A DNA stretch of 36,531 nt, taken from assembly GCA_009691845.1 (NCBI GenBank), contig SIAJ01000057.1, positions 1 through 36,531 of the forward strand, written 5' to 3'. Shown piece after piece: positions 26,471-34,859 of the stretch (its first letter is position 1; the number at the start of each line of letters is the position of its first letter). The DNA comes from Gemmataceae bacterium (GTDB lineage Bacteria > Planctomycetota > Planctomycetia > Gemmatales > Gemmataceae). The notes beneath the pieces were generated by a model, which saw only the letters and a program-made list of their open reading frames with translations, was not told the DNA's origin and made no database searches. Position numbers and translations under genes: made by a program.

Positions 26471-26927
26471 TAATCGGCCACGAGCAGGCCAAAAAATTCT
26501 TCCATGGTGTCGGCTAGTTCGAACGAGGTCCAACAGTATTTGAGTTTCAGACAGACGGAGCCATTACCATCCTCACCTACAGGCATGTAGAGTAGGTTAC
26601 CCATTCCCGTGTAGCCGATCGGCAACACGATGAGCGGTTCGTTATCGTCAAACAGATCGACGTCGTGGCCCAATTCCGCGAATGTACGGGTAGCACCGAT
26701 TCCCCAGAGGGCATCCAGGCCATCTACAGGACATTCTTTGTGGAGCGGTGTGATGTAGGATTCGGATCAGAGAAGCACCCGCCGTTGTACTCGAGGAGAA
26801 ATCTTCGATAGTGCGGTGGAAGGGAAATTTTGAGGCGGGCTTCAAGGTTTGACACGTCCTCCTCGGAAGGAAGTGGAAACCGCTCGATGGGGAATGCTTC
26901 ATAGACGGATCGGATGTTGTTGCCCAT
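26437..26927 (-). pseudogene. SMI1/KNR4 (SUKH) family protein with one frameshift
   Basis: The minus-strand N-terminal frame (from ATG 26927) has the family motif LPSEEDVSNLEARLKISL followed by PPHYRRFLLEYNGG. After DPNP it meets a stop, but one frame over the match resumes (YITPLHKECPVDG..., IGYTGMGNLLYMP, WTSFELADTMEEFFGLL). The shift lies at 26757-26760, and adding one base gives 163 residues, a normal size. SUKH proteins often serve as immunity proteins of toxin systems, but no toxin gene is beside it. Its end overlaps accC. Either the gene is dead or one base is missing from the sequence. Confidence 0.75.
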
Positions 26928-26959
26928 ATTTCAGCCGGAAGGAGGCCTGAAACCCGGTG

Positions 26960-29323
26960 TCAGATCCTGCGCTGCACCGCAAGCCGGATAGCACGACAGT
27001 TCAACTTAATCGTAGCCCGACGAATCACCATAGAGAAAAACAACAAGCCAATCCCAATAAGTGCCACCAGCGAAATCCACTTCCCCCGCCGATACGATTG
27101 CGGCTCGAAGTGGAACACGACCTCCCGCGAGCCTTCCGGAACCATCACGCCTCGAAACGCATAGTCGGCCTTCCAGATCGGCACTTCAGTGCCATCAATT
27201 CGGCAAACCCATCCGGGATACCAGGGATCGGTAAGCACGAGCAATCCAGCAGCACTGCCATCGAGTTCGCAGGTTACCTCGTTTGGCTTATGCGATCGGA
27301 TCTTCCAAATGCCGGGTTCACGTTGAGGCATCGGGGCAACTGCGGGATCCCAACTCTCTAGTGTGGCGGTCACGTCGAGATCTAGGGACTTGAGCTGACT
27401 AAGAACCTCCGTCTCGCCGGCTTGAGGCACTGCGTTGGAAACGAAATAAGCCCTACCGTAATTACGATCGGTCACATACTGGTGGGGAAGCCGCTCAATT
27501 CCTGGTCCAAGAAAGTTGTAGGCGAAGAGGGGCTCTTGCACAGTTTTCGCGAAACCTGCGTTCGAGCCTAAGACGTCAAACCGAATTCCAAGCAAGTGAT
27601 AGAGGCTCACGTTGCGTGGAAAGAAAGCGGGTACAACCGGATGCTTGAATTCACTTGAGAAAGCGGCGTCGGAATTTCGATCGTTCGCGACAAAGTCCAG
27701 GAACGTTCGATATCTTGCTACATCGAGGGGGTTGTATCCTCGAGTCGACGGGATTCCATACACGGAGGCGACTGGAGAGCCCGGTCCAAGCAAACAGCCC
27801 TGCCGCTCGGTTGCGTTCCATTCGTGTACTCGTCCACCGTCTGGATTGTTTTCGCGAATGTGATCGATGACTTCCGACCGTGGATAGATCTTCTCGGCCG
27901 CCTTGGTCTCCGGCAACGGAGTCGCAAGTATCAACAGGTCGGCGACCAATAGGGTCATGATGGCAGGAATCACAAGCTTCGAAGCGATGTACGGCGACAA
28001 CCAGAACAGACAGGCTCCAATCATCATGACGACCCAATACGTCCACCAGACCGTTGTGTAGTGCCAGACTCCAAGCTGGGAAGTGACGTACAAGATCGTC
28101 CCGACACTTGCGAAAACAAGCACCCAAATTGCCGACACGTCACGCAGGACATTGGATTCAGGTTCACACACTAGAGACTGAACGCCCTTCGCTGTAAAGT
28201 ACGCCACCGGGAAGGCAAGCATCAGCAGCATTCGCGTCGGCATCCGGAAGTTATCGAAGCCCGGCAAGCGGTCGATGAAGTAACTCCCGCCCAGTGCGTA
28301 TGTGAGGATTCCACCGGTGATGATTGCCGGGACGAGCGTTTTGCGACCCCCCATACGAATTCCGACAACCGCCAGTATCGCCCAGGTGAAGCCTATGCCG
28401 CTGCGTGTCTCCCAGTGAATCGGCTCCGCGACCTTTTCGGGCATCGGACCGATCAGCGTGCCAAATGCCGCTTTCGCTCCGTCCAGGCTCCACGACTGCC
28501 CCATCCCTCTGGCCCGGCTGGATTGGCCCGCTGCTTCGAATGTCGGAAGCAATTGCACGGCACAGAGCGAGATGCCGATGGCCACGACGATTGCTTCGAC
28601 AGCGAGCCAGCGCAGGAGAAAATTGCGGCGTGAAAATGTGTTCGCCGAACCCCTCTCCCCGGCCTCCTCCCCGAAGCGGTGAGGGGGAGAAAGAAGCCTC
28701 AGCGGCCAAAAGCCAATCAGCAAGCTCGCATAGAACGTCCACTGCGGATGCGTCCCCAGGATCAACGTCGCATACGCCACGCCTCCGCCAACGGCCCAAC
28801 TCCAGCGTTTGCGTTGAAACGCTCTTTCCACGCACAACAGCACAAGAGGCAGCCAGCAAATTCCTTGCGTGACGATGTGCCCGGCCAGGAAGAGTTGCAT
28901 CATCCAGCGGGGCGACAGCATGAAGCCCACTCCCGCCACGAACGCGGCGAGTTCGCTCAGGCCCGCGTGGCGAGCATACGCGAACATGAAACAGCCCGCC
29001 AAAAGCACGTGAACAAACAGCAACCAACTCACGAACGGCCCGATGGCTGGTTCCGAGACGAAGTACAGCGGCAAATGTGGCGGGTAGAAGAGGCCGACCT
29101 GAATATCGTGAACGAACGGCGAGCCGGAATACTGCTCCGGGTTCCAGAGCGGCAACTCGCCGGTTTCACGAAGCGAGCGCACCAAGAAATACTTGGCAGG
29201 CAAATGTTGTGCGAGCAGGTCGCTGGAATCAGAGTAAAGAGTCTGAGTTGGATGCAGGACGAGCGGCCAAAAGGCGACGAGGGCGAGGAAAAGTAGGCCG
29301 AGATATGGTCGGAGAGTTCGCAT
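26960..29323 (-). CDS. YfhO-like polytopic membrane protein
   Basis: A 787-residue protein with about 12 membrane segments in the first 500 residues and a soluble C-terminal region with one last membrane segment (ISLVALIGIGLLFFSMVI). Motifs: LWNPEQYSGSPF after the first helix, AYARHAGLS, GFMLSPRWMMQLFLAGH and a C-terminal LTDPWYPGWVCRIDG close to the YfhO family, which is linked to lipoteichoic acid or other surface glycosylation in Gram-positives. Role here unproven. The start at ATG 29323 precedes the first helix. A REP-like element adds about 15 residues in frame to a loop (28647-28692). Confidence 0.82.
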   Translation of the reverse strand: MRTLRPYLGLLFLALVAFWPLVLHPTQTLYSDSSDLLAQHLPAKYFLVRSLRETGELPLWNPEQYSGSPFVHDIQVGLFYPPHLPLYFVSEPAIGPFVSWLLFVHVLLAGCFMFAYARHAGLSELAAFVAGVGFMLSPRWMMQLFLAGHIVTQGICWLPLVLLCVERAFQRKRWSWAVGGGVAYATLILGTHPQWTFYASLLIGFWPLRLLSPPHRFGEEAGERGSANTFSRRNFLLRWLAVEAIVVAIGISLCAVQLLPTFEAAGQSSRARGMGQSWSLDGAKAAFGTLIGPMPEKVAEPIHWETRSGIGFTWAILAVVGIRMGGRKTLVPAIITGGILTYALGGSYFIDRLPGFDNFRMPTRMLLMLAFPVAYFTAKGVQSLVCEPESNVLRDVSAIWVLVFASVGTILYVTSQLGVWHYTTVWWTYWVVMMIGACLFWLSPYIASKLVIPAIMTLLVADLLILATPLPETKAAEKIYPRSEVIDHIRENNPDGGRVHEWNATERQGCLLGPGSPVASVYGIPSTRGYNPLDVARYRTFLDFVANDRNSDAAFSSEFKHPVVPAFFPRNVSLYHLLGIRFDVLGSNAGFAKTVQEPLFAYNFLGPGIERLPHQYVTDRNYGRAYFVSNAVPQAGETEVLSQLKSLDLDVTATLESWDPAVAPMPQREPGIWKIRSHKPNEVTCELDGSAAGLLVLTDPWYPGWVCRIDGTEVPIWKADYAFRGVMVPEGSREVVFHFEPQSYRRGKWISLVALIGIGLLFFSMVIRRATIKLNCRAIRLAVQRRI
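28647..28692. repeat. REP-like CCCTCTCC element inside the YfhO-like coding region
   Basis: Shares the layout of 23255-23300 (GAACCCCTCTCCCC at one end, GAGGGGGAGAAA at the other) with some changes in the core. On the minus strand it is read in frame as SPPHRFGEEAGERGS, a hydrophilic loop between two membrane helices, without disturbing the frame. Confidence 0.75.
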
Positions 29324-29340
29324 CAGCAGTGATGAATGAT

Positions 29341-29380
29341 GAGAGATGAATGATGAATTATCGCTCATCATTCATCTCTC
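29341..29380. repeat. Perfect 16-base inverted repeat of ATGAATGA units
   Basis: GAGAGATGAATGATGA (29341-29356) and its exact reverse complement (29365-29380) flank an eight-base loop, in the short gap between speA and the YfhO-like gene. GATGAATGAT is also repeated directly at 29331-29340, against the YfhO-like start codon. Confidence 0.75.
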
Positions 29381-29391
29381 GTCACACTCTT

Positions 29392-31329
29392 TCACTCCTC
29401 CAAATAAGTATACCCGTCCATGCCCTCTTCGTAGAAGCGCAAGAATTGCCGGGCTTCCTTCGCCGTGATCTTGTTGGCACGGACCGCCTTGTCCACATCC
29501 TTGCGCATGCGTTCGATCAGTTTTTCCGATGAGAACTGCACGTAATTCAGGACCTCGCTCACGCGGTCGCCCGGGATGAAGTCGTCGATCTCATAGCTGC
29601 CGTCGTCGAGCAGGTTGATGTGGACCGCGTTCGTGTCGCCGAGCAGGTTGTGCAGGTCGCCGAGGATTTCCTGATAGGCACCGACCAGGAACGTTGCGAG
29701 ATAATAGGGCTCGCCGGTGAACGGATGCAGTTCCAGCGTGCCGCGAACATCGCGGCGATCGATGAACTGATCGACCTTACCGTCCGAATCGCAGGTGATG
29801 TCGCCCAGAACCGCTCGCCGGGTCGGGGCTTCATCGAGCCGATGAATCGGCATGATCGGGAAGAGTTGCTTGATCGCCCAGGAGTCCGGCATCGACTGGA
29901 ACACGGAAAAATTGCAGAAGTAGGTGTCGGACATGATCGTGTCGAGGTTCTGCAATTCTTCGGGAACGAAGTCGAGTTCCGAACAGATTCGCTGGAGTCT
30001 GCGGCCGACGGCCCAGAAGAGACGCTCCGCCAGGGCTCGCAACTCGATCGACAGATAGCCGAGATTGAAAAGGTTAAGCACCTCTTCCATGCGCTCCTGT
30101 GCGTCGTGATAGCCTTCGAGGTAGTTTTTCTTGTTCAAGTCCCGGAGCGTGGTCGAAAGGTCGTGAATCGGCTGGGGAGCGTCTTCGGGAACCTCTTCTG
30201 CTTGTTCGTTGCGGTCGAAGTTGCTGGTGCCGACGACGTTGAAAACCAGGACGCTGTGATAGGCCACAATCGCCCGGCCCGACTCGCTGATGATGGTCGG
30301 GTGCGGCACGCCTGCTTCATCGCAGACGGTCTTGATGCGAAAGACCACGTCGTTCGCGTATTCCTCAAGCGTGTAGTTGATGCTCGATTCGAAATCGGTT
30401 TGCGAGCCGTCGTAATCGACGCCCAGTCCGCCGCCCACGTCCATGAACTTCAGCCCGGCACCGGCTCGATGGAGTTCGACGTAGACGCGGGCTGCCTCGT
30501 TCAAGGCGTCTTTCACTTTGCGGATGTTCGTGATCTGGCTGCCAAGATGGAAGTGCGTCAGTTGCAGGCAATCTTCCATGCCGCGAGCTTTGAGATAGTC
30601 GAGCGCTTCGAGCACCTCGGTGAGAGTCAGGCCGAATTTGGAGCGGTAGCCGGCACTCGAACGCCAACGACCCGAGCCACGCGAAGCCAATTTGACCCGC
30701 ACGCCGATCACCGGGCGGACTTCCAGTTCTTGCGCGTGCTTGACAATTAGTTCGAGTTCGCTGAATTTCTCGACAACGGGGATGATGTTCTTGCCGCACT
30801 TGCGGGCAAGCGTGACCATCTTGATGAATTCGTCATCTTTGAAGCCGTTGCAGATAATCGGCGTCTCGCCGCCATTGGTAATCGCCAAAACGGCGAGCAA
30901 TTCCGGCTTGGAGCCCGCCTCGATCCCGAAGCCGAACGGCTTGCCGAAATCGAGAAACTCCTCGACGACGTGGCGCTGTTGATTCACCTTGATCGGATAG
31001 ACGCAACTGTAGCCGCCCTGATAGCCCGCTTCCGCGATGGCTCGGCTGAACGCATCGGCAATCTCGCCGACCCGGTGCCGCAAGATGTCCGCGAAGCGAA
31101 TCAGGATCGGCACGTTGTAGTCTTGTTCGCCCAACTCATCGATGAGCAGTTTCAGATCGATGGCTTCCTCGGGCCTCTTGTTCGGATGGACGGTGACGTG
31201 TCCGAGTTGGTTAATCCCGAAGTAACCTTTGCCCCAGTGCTGGATGCCGTAGGTTTCGAGAGAGTCCGCAAGTTTCCAGGTGCGGGCGGAATGTGCGTCG
31301 GAATTGGATCGCTCGAGCGTTGTACCCAT
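29392..31329 (-). CDS. speA: Biosynthetic arginine decarboxylase
   Basis: A 645-residue PLP enzyme that turns arginine into agmatine, the first step of the agmatine route to putrescine. Seen: WKLADSLETYGIQHWGKGYFGIN at the N-terminus, the PLP lysine Lys114 in YPIKVNQQ, FGFGIEAGSKPELL, LTHFHLGSQI, the Gly-rich phosphate motif MDVGGGLGVDYDG, ISESGRAIVAYHS, and the C-terminal CDSDGKVDQFI and FLVGAYQEILGD with its catalytic region. The length matches SpeA. ATG 31329 fits the conserved N-terminus; the upstream extension of 35 codons is not conserved. It may be co-transcribed with the YfhO-like gene downstream (68-base gap with an inverted repeat). Confidence 0.95.
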   Translation of the reverse strand: MGTTLERSNSDAHSARTWKLADSLETYGIQHWGKGYFGINQLGHVTVHPNKRPEEAIDLKLLIDELGEQDYNVPILIRFADILRHRVGEIADAFSRAIAEAGYQGGYSCVYPIKVNQQRHVVEEFLDFGKPFGFGIEAGSKPELLAVLAITNGGETPIICNGFKDDEFIKMVTLARKCGKNIIPVVEKFSELELIVKHAQELEVRPVIGVRVKLASRGSGRWRSSAGYRSKFGLTLTEVLEALDYLKARGMEDCLQLTHFHLGSQITNIRKVKDALNEAARVYVELHRAGAGLKFMDVGGGLGVDYDGSQTDFESSINYTLEEYANDVVFRIKTVCDEAGVPHPTIISESGRAIVAYHSVLVFNVVGTSNFDRNEQAEEVPEDAPQPIHDLSTTLRDLNKKNYLEGYHDAQERMEEVLNLFNLGYLSIELRALAERLFWAVGRRLQRICSELDFVPEELQNLDTIMSDTYFCNFSVFQSMPDSWAIKQLFPIMPIHRLDEAPTRRAVLGDITCDSDGKVDQFIDRRDVRGTLELHPFTGEPYYLATFLVGAYQEILGDLHNLLGDTNAVHINLLDDGSYEIDDFIPGDRVSEVLNYVQFSSEKLIERMRKDVDKAVRANKITAKEARQFLRFYEEGMDGYTYLEE

Positions 31330-31559
31330 CAAAGTGTGGCCCTTTAGCTTGGTGCGAGAACTGGCCGTGTTACTCAACGACCCTGTACATGGTGAAGAAT
31401 GAATAAATCTTATGTCACTGTCAAGCCACAGCAATCGCCAGAAGGGGGGAGAAGGAAATTTTCTTGATGATTTCTCGAGGCGAGACTCAGTTGCACTGAC
31501 AGCAAGGCGAAGCGATTGTGATATAACGGCGAGACGTACACATCGACACGGACCTCCGC

Positions 31560-32837
31560 ATGTGCCGTCTTTCCGCTATGGTGTTGGTCCTTGTTCCGCT
31601 TGCGGCCTCCGCCAGCGACTGGCCGACCTGGCGTGGGCCGCTTCGCAATGGTCTCTCGGACGAAACATCGGGCTGGTCGGACTCTCGTTGGCTGGCTGAA
31701 CAACCCGCATGGTCGGCAAACGTCGGCGTCGGGGCTAGTTCGCCGTTGGTGGTCGGCAATTCCGTTTACACACTTGGCCGATCAGATGGCCACGATCTCC
31801 TTCGCTCCCTGAACACGCTCGATGGCAAGGAACGTTGGTCCGTCCGCTACAAGTCGCCGGAATACGCACGCTTCCACAATGGCGACGAGGGCTTTTACTC
31901 CGGCCCATCCTCCACGCCCGAATACGATCCGAAGACGAAACTCATCTACACGCTCGGCAGCGATGGCGACCTGCACTGCTCGAACACCACGGCCGAGGGC
32001 AAGAAGGTCTGGAGCACGAATCTCTACGACACCTACAAGGTGAAGCAACGGCCGAAGCTCACGCGGGCCCCGATGCGCGATTACGGCTACACCTCGAGCC
32101 CGCTCGTGCATGGCGACTGGCTTCTCGTCGAAGTCGGCGCGACGCGGGGGACGCTCATTGCTTTCGACAAGAAGACCGGCAAGGAAGTCTGGGCTTCTGA
32201 ATTCAAGGACGAGGCCGGCCACAATGCAGGCCCGGTGCCGATGGTTATCGAAGGCGTGCCGTGTGTCGCCCTTCTCACTCAACGAAACCTTGCGGTCATT
32301 CGGCTCGATGCCGGCAACGAGGGCAAGACCGTGGCCGCCTATCCGTGGGTCACCGACTTTGCCAACAACATCGCTTCCCCAGCCGTGAAGGACAACTTTG
32401 TTTTGGTGACCTCGGCTTACAATCAGTACGCCATGTGCAAGTTGAAGATCACACTCAAGGGGGCCGAGCAAGTCTGGCAAAAGCCTTATCCGTCAAAAGT
32501 TTGCACGCCGATCATTCATGATGGGTCGGTATACGTTGCCTGGCAGAAAATCCGCTGCCTGGATTGGGAAACGGGCGATCAACGCTGGGAAGGCGGGTCG
32601 ATCGGCGATCCGGGTAGCTGCATCCTGACGTCGGACGAGAGGCTGCTGGTCTACGGTCATAATGGCAAGCTCATTTTGGTGGAGACGGCCAAGCGATCGC
32701 CGAAGCTCTTCAAGGAATTGGCGGCGAAGGACAAGATTTTCGCCACGCATGCCTGGCCGCACGTCGCTCTTGCCGATGGCCGGGTCTACTGCCGCGATCG
32801 CGATGGGAAGATGGTGTGTTTCGGGCTGGCAAAGTAA
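31560..32837 (+). CDS. Exported PQQ-like beta-propeller protein
   Basis: A 425-residue protein with an N-terminal signal peptide (LSAMVLVLVPLAASASD) followed by WPTWRGPLRNGLS, a hallmark of planctomycete outer PQQ-like (WD40-like) propellers. Repeats such as LNTLDGKERWSVRY, TTAEGKKVWSTNL, FDKKTGKEVWASEF and LDWETGDQRWEGGS fit an eight-bladed propeller. It probably has no PQQ; these proteins are thought to be scaffolds in the cell envelope. Its ATG is 230 bases from the divergent speA start. Its last codons run directly into a relic of dihydrolipoamide dehydrogenase. Confidence 0.87.
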   Translation: MCRLSAMVLVLVPLAASASDWPTWRGPLRNGLSDETSGWSDSRWLAEQPAWSANVGVGASSPLVVGNSVYTLGRSDGHDLLRSLNTLDGKERWSVRYKSPEYARFHNGDEGFYSGPSSTPEYDPKTKLIYTLGSDGDLHCSNTTAEGKKVWSTNLYDTYKVKQRPKLTRAPMRDYGYTSSPLVHGDWLLVEVGATRGTLIAFDKKTGKEVWASEFKDEAGHNAGPVPMVIEGVPCVALLTQRNLAVIRLDAGNEGKTVAAYPWVTDFANNIASPAVKDNFVLVTSAYNQYAMCKLKITLKGAEQVWQKPYPSKVCTPIIHDGSVYVAWQKIRCLDWETGDQRWEGGSIGDPGSCILTSDERLLVYGHNGKLILVETAKRSPKLFKELAAKDKIFATHAWPHVALADGRVYCRDRDGKMVCFGLAK

Positions 32838-32839
32838 GT

Positions 32840-33121
32840 CGAAGAAAACCGTTCCCCTTCAACGCCAGTGCTCGGGCCAAGGCCATGGACGAAAGCGAAG
32901 GCATCGTGAAGGTAATCACGGATGCCAAGACCGACCGTGTGCCGGCCGTGCCTATTTTCGGGTCCCGAGCGTCGGACTTGATTGCGGAAGCCGTCGCCAT
33001 TGTCGAGTTCCAGGGGAGCGCGGAACACATCGCGAGAATTGTTCACGGAGACCCGACTCTTTCCGAGTCGGTGCCCGAGGCCGCCAGGGCAACCTGGAGC
33101 GAAGCGGCACTGCACGCATAA
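32840..33121 (+). pseudogene. C-terminal relic of dihydrolipoamide dehydrogenase
   Basis: The frame from about 32840 reads KPFPFNASARAKAMDESEG, then VKVITDAKTDRV, FGSRASDLIAEAVAIVEF and PTLSESVPEAARATW. This is the dimerisation domain of the Lpd family (FPF-x-A-x-x-RA, ADAKTDR, HxHPTLSEAVKEA). The N-terminal FAD and NAD domains are missing. The catalytic base His of the H-x-H-P-T motif is replaced (HGDPT), and Pro has entered the conserved GVHI strand (PAVPI). It is therefore a decayed fragment. It starts right at the PQQ-like gene stop, in a different frame, and any translation from ATG 32816 or 32885 would be without function. Confidence 0.75.
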
Positions 33122-33221
33122 GATCTAGGCCGTACTCACCCGCGCCGAAATGGGCGGCCTCTTGCCTGCCACGCATATCATGGCATGGTTGCCCACTCGC
33201 CCACTCTTGCCCGAGGCGTAT

Positions 33222-33647
33222 ATGCCCGAGACATTCGATCTTGGTGGAGTTCGCTTCCAGTACCCAAAGAACTGGGAAAAGGAACTTGAGCAAGAAGGCG
33301 AGAGCTGGACCGTTTCCCTGCAAGGTACGGGGACGGCGTTCCTCGTGGTGAGCTTCGTTCCCGAAATCGAGGACCCCAGTGAATTGGTCGATGCGGCCGT
33401 CGAGGGCTTGCGGGTCGAGTATCCCGAACTCGAAACCGATGATGCCGTGGACACGATGGCGGGGCAACCTGCGATTGGTGCGGATGTCCGCTTCGAACAC
33501 TTCGATCTCACGAACACCTGTTGGATTCGTGCCGTTCCCGCCATCAGTGGTGCGGTCCTGGTACTGGCGCAATGCACGGACGAAGAGTTGGCGGATGAAG
33601 GCGAAGTCCTGAAGAAGATCATGTTGACGATGACGGTGGAGGAGTAA
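33222..33647 (+). CDS. Conserved small protein of unknown function
   Basis: A 141-residue acidic protein without signal peptide or membrane segment. It reads as alternating strands and a helix: FDLGGVRFQYPKNWEKE, WTVSLQGTGTAFLVVSF, a helix DPSELVDAAVEGLRVEYPEL, then IGADVRFEHFDLTNTCWIRAV and AVLVLAQCTDEEL. This resembles the small alpha-beta proteins with a PsbP/LpqN or DUF1795-like fold, but the match is only structural and not certain. The ATG at 33222 has GAGG six bases upstream; upstream in-frame codons have no ribosome binding site. It stands 94 bases before the PfkB gene and may share its transcript. Confidence 0.65.
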   Translation: MPETFDLGGVRFQYPKNWEKELEQEGESWTVSLQGTGTAFLVVSFVPEIEDPSELVDAAVEGLRVEYPELETDDAVDTMAGQPAIGADVRFEHFDLTNTCWIRAVPAISGAVLVLAQCTDEELADEGEVLKKIMLTMTVEE

Positions 33648-33741
33648 TGTGGCGCGAAGAGGAAAGCCTGTGCAAGATGCGGTCGATTGTCACGATTCTT
33701 GCATGCAGTTCTGTGCGGGCTAATTATTGAGAACCCATCCC

Positions 33742-34737
33742 ATGCTCTCCGATTCTCTTATCGAGCAAATCCTGACCGCCCTCCCGAATCGCCGCATCGG
33801 TGTACTGGGCGACCTGTTCCTCGACCGCTACCTCGACCTCGATTCCTCGTTGACTGAGCCGTCGATCGAGACCGGGCTCGATGCCTATCAGGTCGTTCGA
33901 GTGCGGTCTTATCCAGGGGCTTTGGGAACCGTCATCAACAACCTGGCCGCTCTGGGTGTCGGTACGATCCGCCCGGTTGCAATTATCGGCGACGACGGCG
34001 AAGGCTACGAACTCCGGCAGGCACTAGCCAAACTCCCAGCCGTCACCTCCGATTGCGTGATTGCCTGGAATGGCACACGCACGCCGACTTACACGAAGCC
34101 AATGCTGATGAAGCCGGGAGAAACGACCCGCGAATTGAGTCGGCTTGATATCAAGAATCGCTCGCGAACTCCGTCGGGTGCCGAAGATCGCATCATCGAA
34201 CTCGTCGAATCGGCGTGGAACGAAGTGGATGCCTGGATTTTTCTCGATCAGGTCAGTGAGGAGGATAGTGGCGTCGTCACCAGGCGAGTGCGCGAGCATC
34301 TTGCGAAGCGTGCGGCCAAGGATCCAAGTCGCTTCGTCCTGGCCGACAGCCGTGAACTCATCCGGGAATTCCAGTCTGTTTGCGTGAAGCCAAACGAGCG
34401 GGAAGCGTCCATGTTTCCCGGCGGTGCCAGTTCTTTCGCGAAGTCACTCGGCCGGCACGTGTTCCAGACTCGCGGCGAACAAGGCATCGATCTCTTCGCT
34501 CCCAACGGGATACAGACGCACGTTCCCGCGTGCTCAGTGAGTGGGCCAACCGACATCGTTGGAGCTGGCGACAGCACCAGTGCCGGCATCGCTTGTGCAG
34601 TCATGGCCGGTGTGACCTTCGAGCAGGCGGCAGCGTTTGGCAATCTCGTGGCTTCGATCACGATTCAACAAATTGGAGTGACAGGCACTGCGAGCCCGGC
34701 ACAGGTCAGGGAGCGATGGCAGCAGGTAGCACGCTAG
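33742..34737 (+). CDS. PfkB-family sugar kinase (ribokinase/RfaE1-like)
   Basis: A 331-residue kinase. Residues 19-29 (IGVLGDLFLDR) and 58-71 (PGALGTVINNLAAL) are the substrate-side motifs of the family, CVKPNEREA (214-222) is the phosphate-binding lead, and GPTDIVGAGDSTSAG (268-282) holds the anion hole and catalytic base Asp277. The layout is closest to RfaE1-type heptose-7-phosphate kinases (HldE N-terminal domain), without the nucleotidyl-transferase domain. Substrate cannot be read. The family motif GAGD-S-F has Thr in place of Phe. The start at ATG 33742 is preferred to GTG/ATG codons further up. Confidence 0.85.
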   Translation: MLSDSLIEQILTALPNRRIGVLGDLFLDRYLDLDSSLTEPSIETGLDAYQVVRVRSYPGALGTVINNLAALGVGTIRPVAIIGDDGEGYELRQALAKLPAVTSDCVIAWNGTRTPTYTKPMLMKPGETTRELSRLDIKNRSRTPSGAEDRIIELVESAWNEVDAWIFLDQVSEEDSGVVTRRVREHLAKRAAKDPSRFVLADSRELIREFQSVCVKPNEREASMFPGGASSFAKSLGRHVFQTRGEQGIDLFAPNGIQTHVPACSVSGPTDIVGAGDSTSAGIACAVMAGVTFEQAAAFGNLVASITIQQIGVTGTASPAQVRERWQQVAR

Positions 34738-34859
34738 GCCCACATTCCGCACCAAGACTACGAAAGCTCCGAGGAGGGCCAGGGCGTTGGCGCAGGTAGT
34801 AGGCTGCGAGCGAGCGACTCGGGAGTTTGGCGGCGGAAAGCCGCTCAAAGGAGACAGTG

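Noticed and set aside
26437..26927. SUKH gene as part of a toxin-immunity locus
   Set aside because: Neighbours are accC and a membrane protein; there is no toxin, secretion or Rhs-like gene beside it.
31490..31527. Promoter TTGCAC / TATAAC before the PQQ-like gene
   Set aside because: The spacing of about 25 bases between the two boxes is too large for a sigma-70 promoter.
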